Assembly (NCBI RefSeq): GCF_001425005.1
Contig: NZ_LMDB01000012.1
Span: 963,407 to 1,027,406 of the forward strand
DNA: 64,000 nucleotides
Direction: 5' to 3'
From: Duganella sp. Root336D2
GTDB lineage: Bacteria; Pseudomonadota; Gammaproteobacteria; Burkholderiales; Burkholderiaceae_D
Below the pieces are notes generated by a model. That model saw only the letters and a program-made list of their open reading frames with translations, ran no database searches and was not told the DNA's origin. The translations under genes were made by a program, and so were the position numbers. Positions 43,688 through 51,490 of the stretch are shown here, in pieces; position 1 is the first letter of the stretch, and each line of letters starts with the position of its first letter.

Positions 43688-44517
43688 TGATTAATTGCCG
43701 CCGCAATCGCCAGCAATCCCTCCAGCGCCCCAGCCGCAACTCCCACATCCTGCGCACTACCAACCGCAAACTCCCGCGGATTAATCCTCACCATCCTGCC
43801 ACCGCGCTGCACCACACCATGCCCAAAATGGCGCACCGAAGGAATCGCCGTCCCCGCCCCCAGTTCAATCACCAGCGGCCGACGCACCTTCTCCAGCCAA
43901 GCCTCCAACCGCGCCGCCTGCATCTCGCTACGCCGCTCAATCCACCCCCAATCCCCAAACATGAGGATATTCGGCCGCGCCAGCCCGCCGCAATCCGGGC
44001 AGCGCGGCGCCTCATTACGCAGCCGGCAGGCATCAGCATCCACTTCCGGCCCGAAATCATCAGCCGCCCAGATTTTGCTGCCGCACGCCCCCAGGCACTG
44101 CAAGTGATGAATCGAACCGTGGCACTCATAAACCGCCTGCGGATCGAAACCCGCCTTCTGGAACTGGCCATCGACATTGCTGGTAAAAACAAAGCTGCCA
44201 TGCTCCATCGTCTCGCCCCAACCCTTCAACAGCGTGAAGCCTGCATGCGGCACGGTCTCGCGATAAAGGTTCAGCCGATGACCATAAAAGCCCCAGGCTA
44301 AAGCCGGATCGTCTTGAAAAGTGCGCGGTGACGCCACGCTGGTGAATTCCATCCGCGCTCGGCCGAGGGCAGGGTAGGCCTTCCAGAACCCCTCATTGCC
44401 GCGGAAATCCGGCAAGCCCGAATCCACGCCAATGCCGGCGCCAGCAGCAATGGCCAGCCCATCGGATTGCGCAATCAGTTCGGCCGCACGCGCAGCCAGT
44501 TGTGGTTCGATCGTCAT
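43678..44517 (-). CDS. SIR2-family NAD-dependent protein deacylase
   Basis: 279 residues from the ATG at 44517. [20 protein letters not shown] is the NAD-binding GAGxxxxSGxxDFRG motif. Later, [16 protein letters not shown] (a TxNVD variant), the catalytic His in [13 protein letters not shown], a zinc site with four Cys (LGACGS is one part, then [13 protein letters not shown]), and [20 protein letters not shown] complete the fold. It removes acyl groups from lysines using NAD. The C-terminal residues derive from a dispersed palindrome. Divergent from tRNA-Pro. Confidence 0.88.
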   Translation of the reverse strand: MTIEPQLAARAAELIAQSDGLAIAAGAGIGVDSGLPDFRGNEGFWKAYPALGRARMEFTSVASPRTFQDDPALAWGFYGHRLNLYRETVPHAGFTLLKGWGETMEHGSFVFTSNVDGQFQKAGFDPQAVYECHGSIHHLQCLGACGSKIWAADDFGPEVDADACRLRNEAPRCPDCGGLARPNILMFGDWGWIERRSEMQAARLEAWLEKVRRPLVIELGAGTAIPSVRHFGHGVVQRGGRMVRINPREFAVGSAQDVGVAAGALEGLLAIAAAINQNR

Positions 44518-44537
44518 TCGTATAGTTTGAGGTAACT

Positions 44538-44568
44538 TTGACAAAACCACAAATTGCTCTGATATAAT
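44538..44568 (+). promoter_or_regulatory. sigma-70 promoter of tRNA-Pro
   Basis: TTGACA (44538-44543) and TATAAT (44563-44568), both exact consensus, with a 19-bp spacer (17 if read to GATATA). The tRNA begins 13 bp after the -10 box. Confidence 0.8.
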
Positions 44569-44581
44569 CCGAAGCTCGAGT

Positions 44582-44658
44582 CGGGGCGTAGCGCAGCCTG
44601 GTAGCGTACTTGCATGGGGTGCAAGGGGTCGGAAGTTCGAATCTTCTCGCCCCGACCA
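44582..44658 (+). tRNA. tRNA-Pro (anticodon GGG)
   Basis: 77 bases including the encoded CCA. The acceptor stem is CGGGGCG (44582-44588) with CGCCCCG (44648-44654), discriminator A and CCA. The anticodon arm is CTTGC-ATGGGGT-GCAAG, with GGG at anticodon positions 34-36. The T-loop is GTTCGAATC. It reads CCC/CCU codons. Its promoter is at 44538-44568 and its terminator just downstream. Confidence 0.95.
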
Positions 44659-44666
44659 ATTAAATC

Positions 44667-44702
44667 AAAGGGTTACAGTTTTTGACTGTAACCCTTTTGA
44701 TT
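44667..44702 (+). terminator. intrinsic terminator after tRNA-Pro
   Basis: Stem AAAGGGTTACAG (44667-44678) with CTGTAACCCTTT (44686-44697), perfect over 12 bp with a 7-base loop TTTTTGA, followed by TTGATTTTT. It begins 9 bases after the tRNA CCA end. Confidence 0.85.
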
Positions 44703-44798
44703 TTTATGCGCTGGCGCGAGACTTCGTTAAAAACAGCGGCCACAGTAAGCCAGGGAGCCAGTGCTACAATTTGCTGTCTGCCATTCAACAGTAGAGAT

Positions 44799-45128
44799 AT
44801 GTACGAGTCTTTGCCCTTCGACCCACCATACGTTATCAAGATTCACAGCGCAGAAGGCGATCGTTGGGTGGAAGTACGCGAGGACGGATCGCAGGTTCCA
44901 TGCGAGGCACCAATGGCTTGGCCGTTGCATTCCATGGAGATGGTGGCGGTATCGCCTTCTGCTTCGACCAATTCCAAGAAACCCGCAATCACCATTCTCA
45001 ACGTGCCTTATGCCGAGAAGGATGAGGCAAAGAAGCTGGGGGCAAAATGGGATGCCACTCGCAAGAAATGGTACGTTCCGCAAGGATTGAACGCCGAGCC
45101 GTTTAGTCGCTGGGTCGCGGCGAGTTAA
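44799..45128 (+). CDS. DUF5710 domain protein
   Basis: 109 residues. The C-terminal ITILNVPYAEKDEAKKLGAK, WDATRKKWYVPQGLNAEPFS, RWV segment is the DUF5710 domain (a short aromatic-rich DNA- or ligand-binding-like module often at the tails of replication or mobile-element proteins). The first 60 residues are a separate small domain. No signal peptide. The ATG at 44799 has weak GAGA upstream. The function is unknown. It ends in a long hairpin shared with the convergent VOC gene. Confidence 0.7.
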   Translation: MYESLPFDPPYVIKIHSAEGDRWVEVREDGSQVPCEAPMAWPLHSMEMVAVSPSASTNSKKPAITILNVPYAEKDEAKKLGAKWDATRKKWYVPQGLNAEPFSRWVAAS

Positions 45129-45190
45129 GGAAAAACGCGGTTTCGGACTAGGCTGGCTTCAGGCCGAGACTGCACGCTATTTTTCCTTAA
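45125..45190. terminator. bidirectional terminator between DUF5710 and VOC genes
   Basis: Outer perfect 11-bp arms TTAAGGAAAAA (45125-45135) and TTTTTCCTTAA (45180-45190). An inner stem GTTTCGG / CCGAGAC has one G-U. The arms contain both stop codons (plus 45126-45128, minus 45187-45189), and each side ends in a run of five Ts for its own strand. It fits a terminator for both convergent genes. Confidence 0.6.
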
Positions 45191-45585
45191 GCTTCTGGCG
45201 CCGTCCACACCAGGTTCCACAAGTGACCATCAATGTCCTCGAAACCCTGGTCGTACATGAAGCCATGATCCTCAGGCGGATGTGGTGTGCGGCCGCCCGC
45301 AGCGAGGGCCTTCGCAATGAGGCCGTCGACTTCTTCCCGGCTGTCGCAGCTCAGGCAGATGACGACTTCATTGGCTTCCTTGGCATTCGCGACCGGCTTG
45401 TCGATCAGGGACTTGAAGAAGGGCTCGGTCGTCAACATGGCTTGTATGGCGCCGTCGACGATGTTCATAAACGCCGCATGCTCTCCGCTAAATCTGGGAT
45501 CGAATGAAAAGCCGAGAGCGGAAAAGAAGGCTTTGGAGCTGTCCAGGTTCTTCACGGGCAGGTTGAAGATGATCTGCTTTTTCAT
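45187..45585 (-). CDS. VOC-family glyoxalase-like protein, paralogue 1
   Basis: 132 residues. MKKQIIFNLPVKNLDSSKAF and FFSALGFSFDPRFSG open the first VOC module; EDHGFMYDQGFEDIDGHLWN ends the second, with the GFEDIDGHLW motif typical of the bleomycin-resistance/dihydroxybiphenyl dioxygenase subgroup. The function and metal are unknown. It is well over half identical to the VOC protein at 46543-46947, on the opposite strand, and the two probably arose by local duplication. A start codon at 45585 is clear (MKKQII). Confidence 0.85.
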   Translation of the reverse strand: MKKQIIFNLPVKNLDSSKAFFSALGFSFDPRFSGEHAAFMNIVDGAIQAMLTTEPFFKSLIDKPVANAKEANEVVICLSCDSREEVDGLIAKALAAGGRTPHPPEDHGFMYDQGFEDIDGHLWNLVWTAPEA

Positions 45586-45994
45586 GGCGTATCCTTGGCT
45601 AGGGTTGAATGGGCAATCGGTGCTTCACCCATACGACGAATAACAAAGCGCAAAATCGACATGTGTTCGAAAATCAAGCCAGCGTTTCTGGATGCGAACC
45701 CCCATCTCCGTATGAAGGAGAGGATGTGCAACTCGATTGGGTTGAAAGGTGGGGCGACTGATTTGACCTGGCGCCGCGTATCGATACCTGCCTGCTCGGC
45801 GCCCGCATGTGCCCGGCGAACGAAGGTATAGCTCTTGCCCACCCGGAAGCTGTTCGAACAACTGCCGGACGTAATTGGTTGCGCACGAAGGGTGTGTCGC
45901 AATTGTCCGAACGACGTGTAAAACTCGATTACATAACCGGCCATGCAGCATCCGCACTGCCCCGGCCTGGTCAGGGCGCAGGACTGAAATGACA
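45586..45994. other. 409-bp region without a supported gene
   Basis: Short open frames on both strands (for example minus 45995-45582, plus 45595-45831) overlap each other and show no recognised motif; composition is lower in GC than nearby genes. It may be a decayed gene or noncoding DNA. It must contain the promoter of the minus-strand VOC gene near 45590. Confidence 0.3.
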
Positions 45995-46027
45995 AACCCC
46001 GAAAGCTGGCTTCCAGCTTTCGGGGTT
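45995..46027 (-). terminator. terminator-like hairpin after the small lipoprotein gene
   Basis: Perfect 15-bp stem AACCCCGAAAGCTGG (45995-46009) with CCAGCTTTCGGGGTT (46013-46027), loop CTT. It lies 14 bases past the minus-strand gene. On the minus strand the stem is followed by TGTCATTTC, only moderately U-rich. Confidence 0.6.
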
Positions 46028-46040
46028 CAGTTGGCGAATA

Positions 46041-46274
46041 TTACTGGCCGAGAGTGCCGGTAGTGCCCTGGCTGCGCACCTGGCGATCCATTTCGTCTTT
46101 ATCTACAACGCTTGCGTCGGCGCGAGTCGTACTGCTTGCCTTGCGCGGAATGCGCGAGCCGGTGGTCTCATACGATTGTTCCCTGACGCTTGCAGTCGCG
46201 TGGTCATTCTGTGGCAAATCAGCGCAGCCGGACATCAGGATTGCGGTCACCGCAGCAAAAATCATCTTCTTCAT
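46041..46274 (-). CDS. small lipoprotein of unknown function
   Basis: 77 residues from the ATG at 46274 (AGGAAATAAGT upstream). The signal MKKMIFAAVTAILMSGCADL has a lipobox (MSGC). The mature part (QNDHATASVREQSYETTGSR, IPRKAS, DKDEMDRQVRSQGTTGTLGQ) is short, polar and probably unfolded. The frame is open to 46439, but that extension has a signal-poor N-terminus. It resembles small lipoproteins found in Oxalobacteraceae. The AT-rich 200 bp upstream probably hold its promoter. Confidence 0.6.
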   Translation of the reverse strand: MKKMIFAAVTAILMSGCADLPQNDHATASVREQSYETTGSRIPRKASSTTRADASVVDKDEMDRQVRSQGTTGTLGQ

Positions 46275-46542
46275 ACTTATTTCCTGTCTCTTGGATTGTT
46301 GAAACCCGGAGCGCTCGCGCTCAAGGTGTAACCAAGAATCTAACATGTCAAATGTCTCATATTTGTATTTTTTATTAATATTTATGTTTGTGACAATCTG
46401 AGAACTTCTTACAGGAAACGGAGTGCTATATTCGCGCACCCGTGCGCCCCTGAAACTTTTTTTGCGGTGGATGTCGATTTGAGAAAAGCTGGCGCGTCAT
46501 AGGATTACCAACCACCTTGTTAATTCTTTTTGAGAGGCCAAT

Positions 46543-46947
46543 ATGAACAAGCAAATCTTCGTCAACCTGCCCGTCAAGAACCTGGAAAAGTCGAAGGCTT
46601 TCTTCGCCGCCCTGGGTTACACCTTCAACCCGCAGTTCACCGACGAAAATGCCGCCAGTATGGTGATCCATGACGGCAGCATTTACGCGATGCTGCTGGT
46701 GGAGGACTTCTTCCGCACCTTCACCTCGAAGCCGATTGCCAATGCCAAGGAAGCGACCGAGGTGCTGGTCTGCCTGTCCTGCGAGAGCAAGGACGAAGTG
46801 GATGAGCTGGTGCGCAAGGCAGTTGCGGCAGGGGGCAAGACGCCGCGTGAGCCGAAGGACTATGGCTTCATGTACGCGCACGGCTTTGAAGACCTGGATG
46901 GCCATATCTGGGAACTGGTTTACATGGCTCAGCAACCTCAGCAATAA
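46543..46947 (+). CDS. VOC-family glyoxalase-like protein, paralogue 2
   Basis: 134 residues. MNKQIFVNLPVKNLEKSKAF, FFAALGYTFNPQFTDENA and YGFMYAHGFEDLDGHIWELV match the VOC paralogue at 45187-45585 in nearly every landmark. TGAGAGG lies upstream of the ATG. The substrate is unknown; such proteins are often annotated as glyoxalase/bleomycin resistance or methylmalonyl-CoA epimerase-like without proof. Confidence 0.88.
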   Translation: MNKQIFVNLPVKNLEKSKAFFAALGYTFNPQFTDENAASMVIHDGSIYAMLLVEDFFRTFTSKPIANAKEATEVLVCLSCESKDEVDELVRKAVAAGGKTPREPKDYGFMYAHGFEDLDGHIWELVYMAQQPQQ

Positions 46948-47033
46948 AATCTTCAGCTGCTGTGACAATAGAATAGAATCCCGGCAAATTTCGACACTAA
47001 ACTCATTAGTAGAAAAGTTTGCCGGAGGTTATC

Positions 47034-47246
47034 GTGTTGTCCTCATGGGTACGCTGGTTATTGATTGGAACTGTAGGGCTGATGGTGTCCATGTACGCCA
47101 TGGATACGGTCCGCGTGGCCTCGACGTTGCCAGTGCCGCCACCGGCGCAGGCCAAGGAATCGCAGAAGAACGTGAAGAAACCTGCAAATGCTATCGCCAA
47201 GGCGTCCCAAATGGACAAAGTGGCGGATGCGCTGGCAGGTAACTGA
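47034..47246 (+). CDS. small membrane-anchored protein
   Basis: 70 residues from a GTG (47034) with GGAGG 5 bases upstream; it is the best start although the frame opens earlier. LSSWVRWLLIGTVGLMVSMY is one membrane helix or a signal anchor; the rest is Pro/Ala/Lys-rich (TLPVPPPAQAKESQKNVKKP) with a helical end. No family is recognised. It is isolated, 87 bp after the VOC gene and 131 bp before the lyase-like gene. Confidence 0.5.
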   Translation: MLSSWVRWLLIGTVGLMVSMYAMDTVRVASTLPVPPPAQAKESQKNVKKPANAIAKASQMDKVADALAGN

Positions 47247-47377
47247 TTCCAAATCATGCTGAATTTTGCGATCTGATACACAAAATTTCATCAATGTATT
47301 CATAGAAATGTTGCCTTGAGGTAAGTTACCATCGAGTGCGCGCGGCGTCCCGTCCGCGCGTCGTTCGAAAGGTGACA

Positions 47378-49585
47378 ATGTCCAAGCAAGACCAAGCTAT
47401 TTCCCTTCCCCGCAGGACCTTTTGCGCCGGCTCGCTGAGCCTGGTGGCTGTCAGCTCATTTCATCTCACGGGTTGCGGTGGCGGTAGCGGTAGCGGTAGC
47501 GGTGAGCCGGGCGCGTCCGGTGCAGCAGGATCGTCGGGTCCGCAAACCGGGCAGCCCGCGCAACCGGCCGTACCTGCACCGACGACGGCGGGGCGCACCT
47601 TTGTGCATCCCGGCCTGCTGCATACTGAAGCGGATTTCTCGCGCATGCGCGCCAAGGTCTCGGCAGGCGCGCAACCGTGGCTGGATGGCTGGAACGCGCT
47701 GCTGCGCACGGGACGCTCGAACCTGGATACCAGTCCGCGCCCCTTGCAGACCGTGATCCGTGGCGGCGATGGCAGCAATTTCGGCCAGTTATTTATCGAC
47801 GTGGCGCGCAGCTACCAACTGGCGTTGCGCTGGAAGGTGACTGGCGACACTGCTTATGCCGACAAGGCGGTGGAGTTCCTGAACGCCTGGTCGTCCACGC
47901 TGACGACAGTCACCGGCAATTCCGACCGTTTCCTGGCCGCCGGTATTTACGGCTACCAATTCGCCAATGCAGCTGAAATCATGCGGACATATTCCGGGTG
48001 GGCCGCTGCGGACTTTGCGCGTTTCCAGAACATGATGCTGACCGTGTTCTATCCCCTGAACCATCAGTTCCTGACAACGCATAACGGCTCCGAGATCACC
48101 AATTTTTGGGCCAACTGGGACCTGTGCAACCTGGCCTGCATGCTGGCCATCGGCGTGCTATGCGACCGGGAGGACGTGTACGGCGAGGCGGTGTCTTATT
48201 ACCTGACTGGCCGCGGCAACGGCGCCTCAAGCCAGACTGTGCCTTTTATCCATCCGGGCTATCTGGGGCAATGGCAGGAGAGTTCGCGCGACCAGGGGCA
48301 CTGCACGCTCGGCATCGGCCTCGCTGGCGCATTTTGCGAAATGGCCTGGAACCAGGGCGATGATTTCTACGGCTACGACAATAACCGTTTCCTTGCGGGT
48401 GCCGAGTATGTGGCCAAGTCCAATTTGTCGGATGCCAGCGGTGTTCCGTACTACACCTCGATGCCATTCGATACCTACATTAACAGGCAGGGCACGGGTA
48501 CTGCCATCTCGCCAGGCGCTTTGCCGCATTTCCGGCCGGTCTGGGAAATGATCAATCACCACTACGTCAACCGGCTTGGGCTGGCAGCGCCGTTCTGCGC
48601 GCAGATGGCAGCCAGGATGCGCGCAGAAGGCGATGGCGGCGCCGGCGACCAGCTTGGCTTGGGAACGCTTACGTTCAGCCGCGACCCGCTCGCTTCGAAC
48701 GTGGCGCCGAGCGGGCTGACGGCACGCCTGGTGGGAGGGAAGGTCGAGCTGTCCTGGTGGGGAACCGCAAAGGCCAGCAGCTACACAGTCTTGCGCTCGA
48801 CGGCCGCTGGCGGCCCATACACTACTGTTGCCAGCGGCATCAGCGGTTTGCTTACCTACACCGACAGTGGCATGGCGCCCAACACTTATTACTACGCGAT
48901 TACTGCGCAGACGCCGTCCGGCAATAGTGAAGCTTCCAACGAAGCGCGCGTTGTCACGGCGGTTGCGCCGCATACCTTGCTCCAGTTCAGCGAGACACAG
49001 GGCACGACGGCCGCGGATACCAGCGGCAATGCCCGCCATGGAATGCTGATGAACGGAGCCCAGTGGACCGCGGGCAAGCAAGGCAATGCGGTCCTGCTCG
49101 ATGGCGTTGACGACTATGTGGCGCTGCCGGCCAAATTGATGGATGGGGTGGCCGACTTCAGCATCGCTGCCTGGGTGTTCTGGGACGGCGGCCGTAACTG
49201 GGCGCGCATTTTCGACTTTGGCTCGGGTACCACGCATAACATGTTCCTGACGCCGCAAGCGGCGGGCGCCGGCCTGCGCTTCGCCATCAGCCTTACCAAC
49301 GGCTGGGGTGACCAGGCGCTGACTTCGGCGCCGCTGCCATCGGGCCAATGGGTGCATGTGGCGGTGACGCTGTCCGGCAGCACCGGCACCTTGTATGTGA
49401 ACGGCAGTGCGGTTGCCACCAATACCCAGATGACCCATGCACCGTTCCGCATGCGCAGCACGACGCAAAACTGGATCGGCCGTTCGCAGTATTCCTCCGA
49501 TCCTTACTTCAACGGGAAGATCGACGATTTCCGGATCTATAATGGTGCCCTCAGCGCGGCGGAAGTCGCTGCCTTGGCCACCTAG
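47378..49585 (+). CDS. secreted modular polysaccharide lyase-like protein (alginate-lyase family, FN3, LamG)
   Basis: 735 residues. It starts with a twin-arginine-like motif and lipobox (LPRRTFCAGSLSLVAVSSFH, LTGC) and a Gly/Ser linker made of a GGTAGC repeat (about 47483-47505). Then comes an alpha/alpha-toroid catalytic-like domain (about 70-430: LLHTEADFSRMRAKVSAGAQ, AVEFLNAWSSTLTTVTGNSD, ESSRDQGHCTLGIGLAGAFC), similar to alginate lyase (PL5-like) proteins, with candidate residues NFWANWDLCNL and RDQGH. A fibronectin type III domain and a C-terminal LamG/concanavalin-like domain (LDGVDDYVALPAKLMDGVAD, WIGRSQYSSDPYFNGKIDDF) follow. It likely binds and cleaves uronic-acid polymers outside the cell. 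AAAGG precedes the ATG at 47378. Confidence 0.7.
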   Translation: MSKQDQAISLPRRTFCAGSLSLVAVSSFHLTGCGGGSGSGSGEPGASGAAGSSGPQTGQPAQPAVPAPTTAGRTFVHPGLLHTEADFSRMRAKVSAGAQPWLDGWNALLRTGRSNLDTSPRPLQTVIRGGDGSNFGQLFIDVARSYQLALRWKVTGDTAYADKAVEFLNAWSSTLTTVTGNSDRFLAAGIYGYQFANAAEIMRTYSGWAAADFARFQNMMLTVFYPLNHQFLTTHNGSEITNFWANWDLCNLACMLAIGVLCDREDVYGEAVSYYLTGRGNGASSQTVPFIHPGYLGQWQESSRDQGHCTLGIGLAGAFCEMAWNQGDDFYGYDNNRFLAGAEYVAKSNLSDASGVPYYTSMPFDTYINRQGTGTAISPGALPHFRPVWEMINHHYVNRLGLAAPFCAQMAARMRAEGDGGAGDQLGLGTLTFSRDPLASNVAPSGLTARLVGGKVELSWWGTAKASSYTVLRSTAAGGPYTTVASGISGLLTYTDSGMAPNTYYYAITAQTPSGNSEASNEARVVTAVAPHTLLQFSETQGTTAADTSGNARHGMLMNGAQWTAGKQGNAVLLDGVDDYVALPAKLMDGVADFSIAAWVFWDGGRNWARIFDFGSGTTHNMFLTPQAAGAGLRFAISLTNGWGDQALTSAPLPSGQWVHVAVTLSGSTGTLYVNGSAVATNTQMTHAPFRMRSTTQNWIGRSQYSSDPYFNGKIDDFRIYNGALSAAEVAALAT

Positions 49586-49596
49586 GAGTTTAAGCG

Positions 49597-50334
49597 ATGC
49601 GCATTGCGGTGATGTCGGATATCCATGGGAACCTGTGGGCTTTGGATGCGGTATTGGCCGACATCGCCAGGCGCAATGTTGAAGTGACGGTCAACCTGGG
49701 CGATATCCTGTCCGGCCCTCTGCTGCCGGCCGAAACTGCCGAACGCTTGATGGCGCTTGGGTTGCCGACCATTCGCGGCAATCACGAACGCCAGGTGCTG
49801 GAGCATGATCCGGCGCGCATGGGAGCTTCGGACCTGTGGGCGCACGAGCACATCGGGCCGGCGCATCGCGCATGGATCGCGTCGCTGCCCGGGGCCATGC
49901 GCTTGCACGACGATGTGCTGATGGTGCACGGTACACCGGGCTCGGACCTGGTGTACTGGATGGAGTCCGTGGATCCCGAAGGCCAGCGCACTGCCAGCTA
50001 CGGCGAAGTGCTGGAGCGGGCAGGCGATGCACAGGCATCCCTGATCCTGTGCGGACATACCCACGTACCGCGTTCGGTATTGCTGGACGATGGCCGGCTG
50101 ATCGTCAATCCCGGCAGTGTCGGCTTGCAGGCGTATGGCGATGATCTGCCGTATCCGCACAAAGCGGAAAACGGCTCGCCGCACGCACGCTACGCGATTG
50201 TCGAGCGCACGGCCAGCGGCTGGGCGCTCGAGCAGTATGCCGTTGCCTACGACTGGCATGCCGCGGCGGAAGTGGCGCAGCGCCACGGTCGTCCTGAGTG
50301 GGCGTTCGCCCTGCGCACCGGGCGAATGGGCTAA
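49597..50334 (+). CDS. metallophosphoesterase, YfcE-like
   Basis: 245 residues. The calcineurin-like metal motifs are all present: MRIAVMSDIHGNLWALDAVL (DxH), VTVNLGDILSGPLLP (GDxxxG-like), PTIRGNHERQVLEH (GNHE), LILCGHTHVPRSV (GHTH) and a NPGSVGL segment. It hydrolyses phosphodiesters or small phosphoesters; the true substrate is unknown. It sits 11 bp after the lyase-like gene with AGGAG upstream, so the two may be co-transcribed. It is convergent with a VOC gene, 4 bp overlap. Confidence 0.88.
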   Translation: MRIAVMSDIHGNLWALDAVLADIARRNVEVTVNLGDILSGPLLPAETAERLMALGLPTIRGNHERQVLEHDPARMGASDLWAHEHIGPAHRAWIASLPGAMRLHDDVLMVHGTPGSDLVYWMESVDPEGQRTASYGEVLERAGDAQASLILCGHTHVPRSVLLDDGRLIVNPGSVGLQAYGDDLPYPHKAENGSPHARYAIVERTASGWALEQYAVAYDWHAAAEVAQRHGRPEWAFALRTGRMG

Positions 50335-50684
50335 CCGGGGCGGTGGCTGACTTCAATCAGGATGCCGCCGGGAGCCTGGCACCAGAAAGACAGGCAGCCG
50401 TAGCTCACCGCCGGGGCAGGCGGTAAGGGAAGTCCTGCATCGGCCAGCCGCTGATAGCCCGCGTGCACGGCTGCGTCGGAAGCCTGCAGGAAGCCGATGT
50501 GAAAACCGGCCGGGTAATGCACCTGCTTTGCCTCTTGCAGGACCAGGGCGAAGCCGTCTTCGCCACGCAAGATCGCCATGCCTTCAGCCGGGGCCCGCAT
50601 CCGTTCAAAGCCAAAACCGCGCTCGAAATAATCGGTAGCCGCTTCGAGTTCTGTGACGGGCAAATCAATATGGTTAAGCTTCAT
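50331..50684 (-). CDS. VOC-family protein
   Basis: 117 residues. MKLNHIDLPVTELEAATDYF and FERGFGFERMRAP begin the module; GILIEVSHRPG ends it with the metal-site Glu. Only one VOC module length of about 115 residues is present, so it acts as a dimer. The function is unknown. It is unrelated in detail to the paralogous VOC pair near 45-47 kb. Divergent from the beta-barrel protein gene, 62 bp between starts. Confidence 0.8.
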   Translation of the reverse strand: MKLNHIDLPVTELEAATDYFERGFGFERMRAPAEGMAILRGEDGFALVLQEAKQVHYPAGFHIGFLQASDAAVHAGYQRLADAGLPLPPAPAVSYGCLSFWCQAPGGILIEVSHRPG

Positions 50685-50746
50685 TGTTGATCTCCGGTAT
50701 TAATGGCATATTCCTATCCTAAGCCGGAATTGCTTTGGAGAGCGAA

Positions 50747-51490
50747 ATGCCGAAACGTGTACTGTGTGTGCTTGCGCTGCCTTTGTGCTGTGCGGCGGCG
50801 GAACCCGATAGCTGGATCACCACCGATCGTCCCGATTTTGTGGATGCCCCCGAAGTGGTGGGCAAGGGGCGCATACAGTTGGAGACGGGTGTGCTGCAAT
50901 CCAAAGAGGCGCGCAGCACGCCCACGTTGCTGCGCATCGGCGTAACCGATGATCTTGAGCTGCGTCTGGAATCCGACGGCCGCCTGACTGACCGCGGCGA
51001 CCCGGCGCGCACGCGTGGCTGGGGCGATGCCGCCGTGAGCTTCAAATGGCAGGTGCGCGAAGGGGAGGGCGGGACTCCGTCGGTCGGCTTGATCATGCAG
51101 TCGGATTTCGCAACGGGATCGCGCGAATTCAAAGGCAACGGAACCCGGCCTTCCTTCCGCGTCCCGCTCGAATGGGAACTGCCGCACGACCTGGAGCTGG
51201 GCGTCATGCCCGGCTACTACCTCGATCGCGATGAACGCGGACGCCATGTCTCCACTGGACAATTCGGCATTACGCTGGCGAAAAACCTGGGCGAGCGCGC
51301 CTACACCTTCGTCGAAGTGGCGGCGCCGCGCATCTCGCGTGCGCGCGACGGCGGCACCACGGCCAGCTTCGACTTCGGCGGCGGCTATTCGTTCACGCGC
51401 GACCTGCACGTCGATGCAGGCGTCATGCTCGGCCTGAACCGCCGCACGCCGGACCTGGCTTTCACCGTTGGCCTTTCGGTGCGCCTGTGA
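50747..51490 (+). CDS. outer-membrane beta-barrel protein, MetA-pathway/transporter-like
   Basis: 247 residues. The signal peptide MPKRVLCVLALPLCCAAAEP is short. SWITTDRPDFVDAPEVVGKG starts a series of amphipathic strands (GRIQLETGVLQSKEARSTPT, DLELRLESDGRLTDR, TASFDFGGGYSFTRDLHVDA), with no cytoplasmic segments. It resembles the transporter-like outer-membrane family (Phenol_MetA_deg-like). It ends in LSVRL; no C-terminal Phe is seen. GGAGAG is upstream of the ATG at 50747. It overlaps the patatin gene (GTGA), which implies a joint function in the envelope. Confidence 0.65.
   Translation: MPKRVLCVLALPLCCAAAEPDSWITTDRPDFVDAPEVVGKGRIQLETGVLQSKEARSTPTLLRIGVTDDLELRLESDGRLTDRGDPARTRGWGDAAVSFKWQVREGEGGTPSVGLIMQSDFATGSREFKGNGTRPSFRVPLEWELPHDLELGVMPGYYLDRDERGRHVSTGQFGITLAKNLGERAYTFVEVAAPRISRARDGGTTASFDFGGGYSFTRDLHVDAGVMLGLNRRTPDLAFTVGLSVRL

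Noticed and set aside
47483..47505. GGTAGC tandem repeat
   Set aside because: Encodes the Gly/Ser linker of the lyase-like protein; ordinary low-complexity coding.
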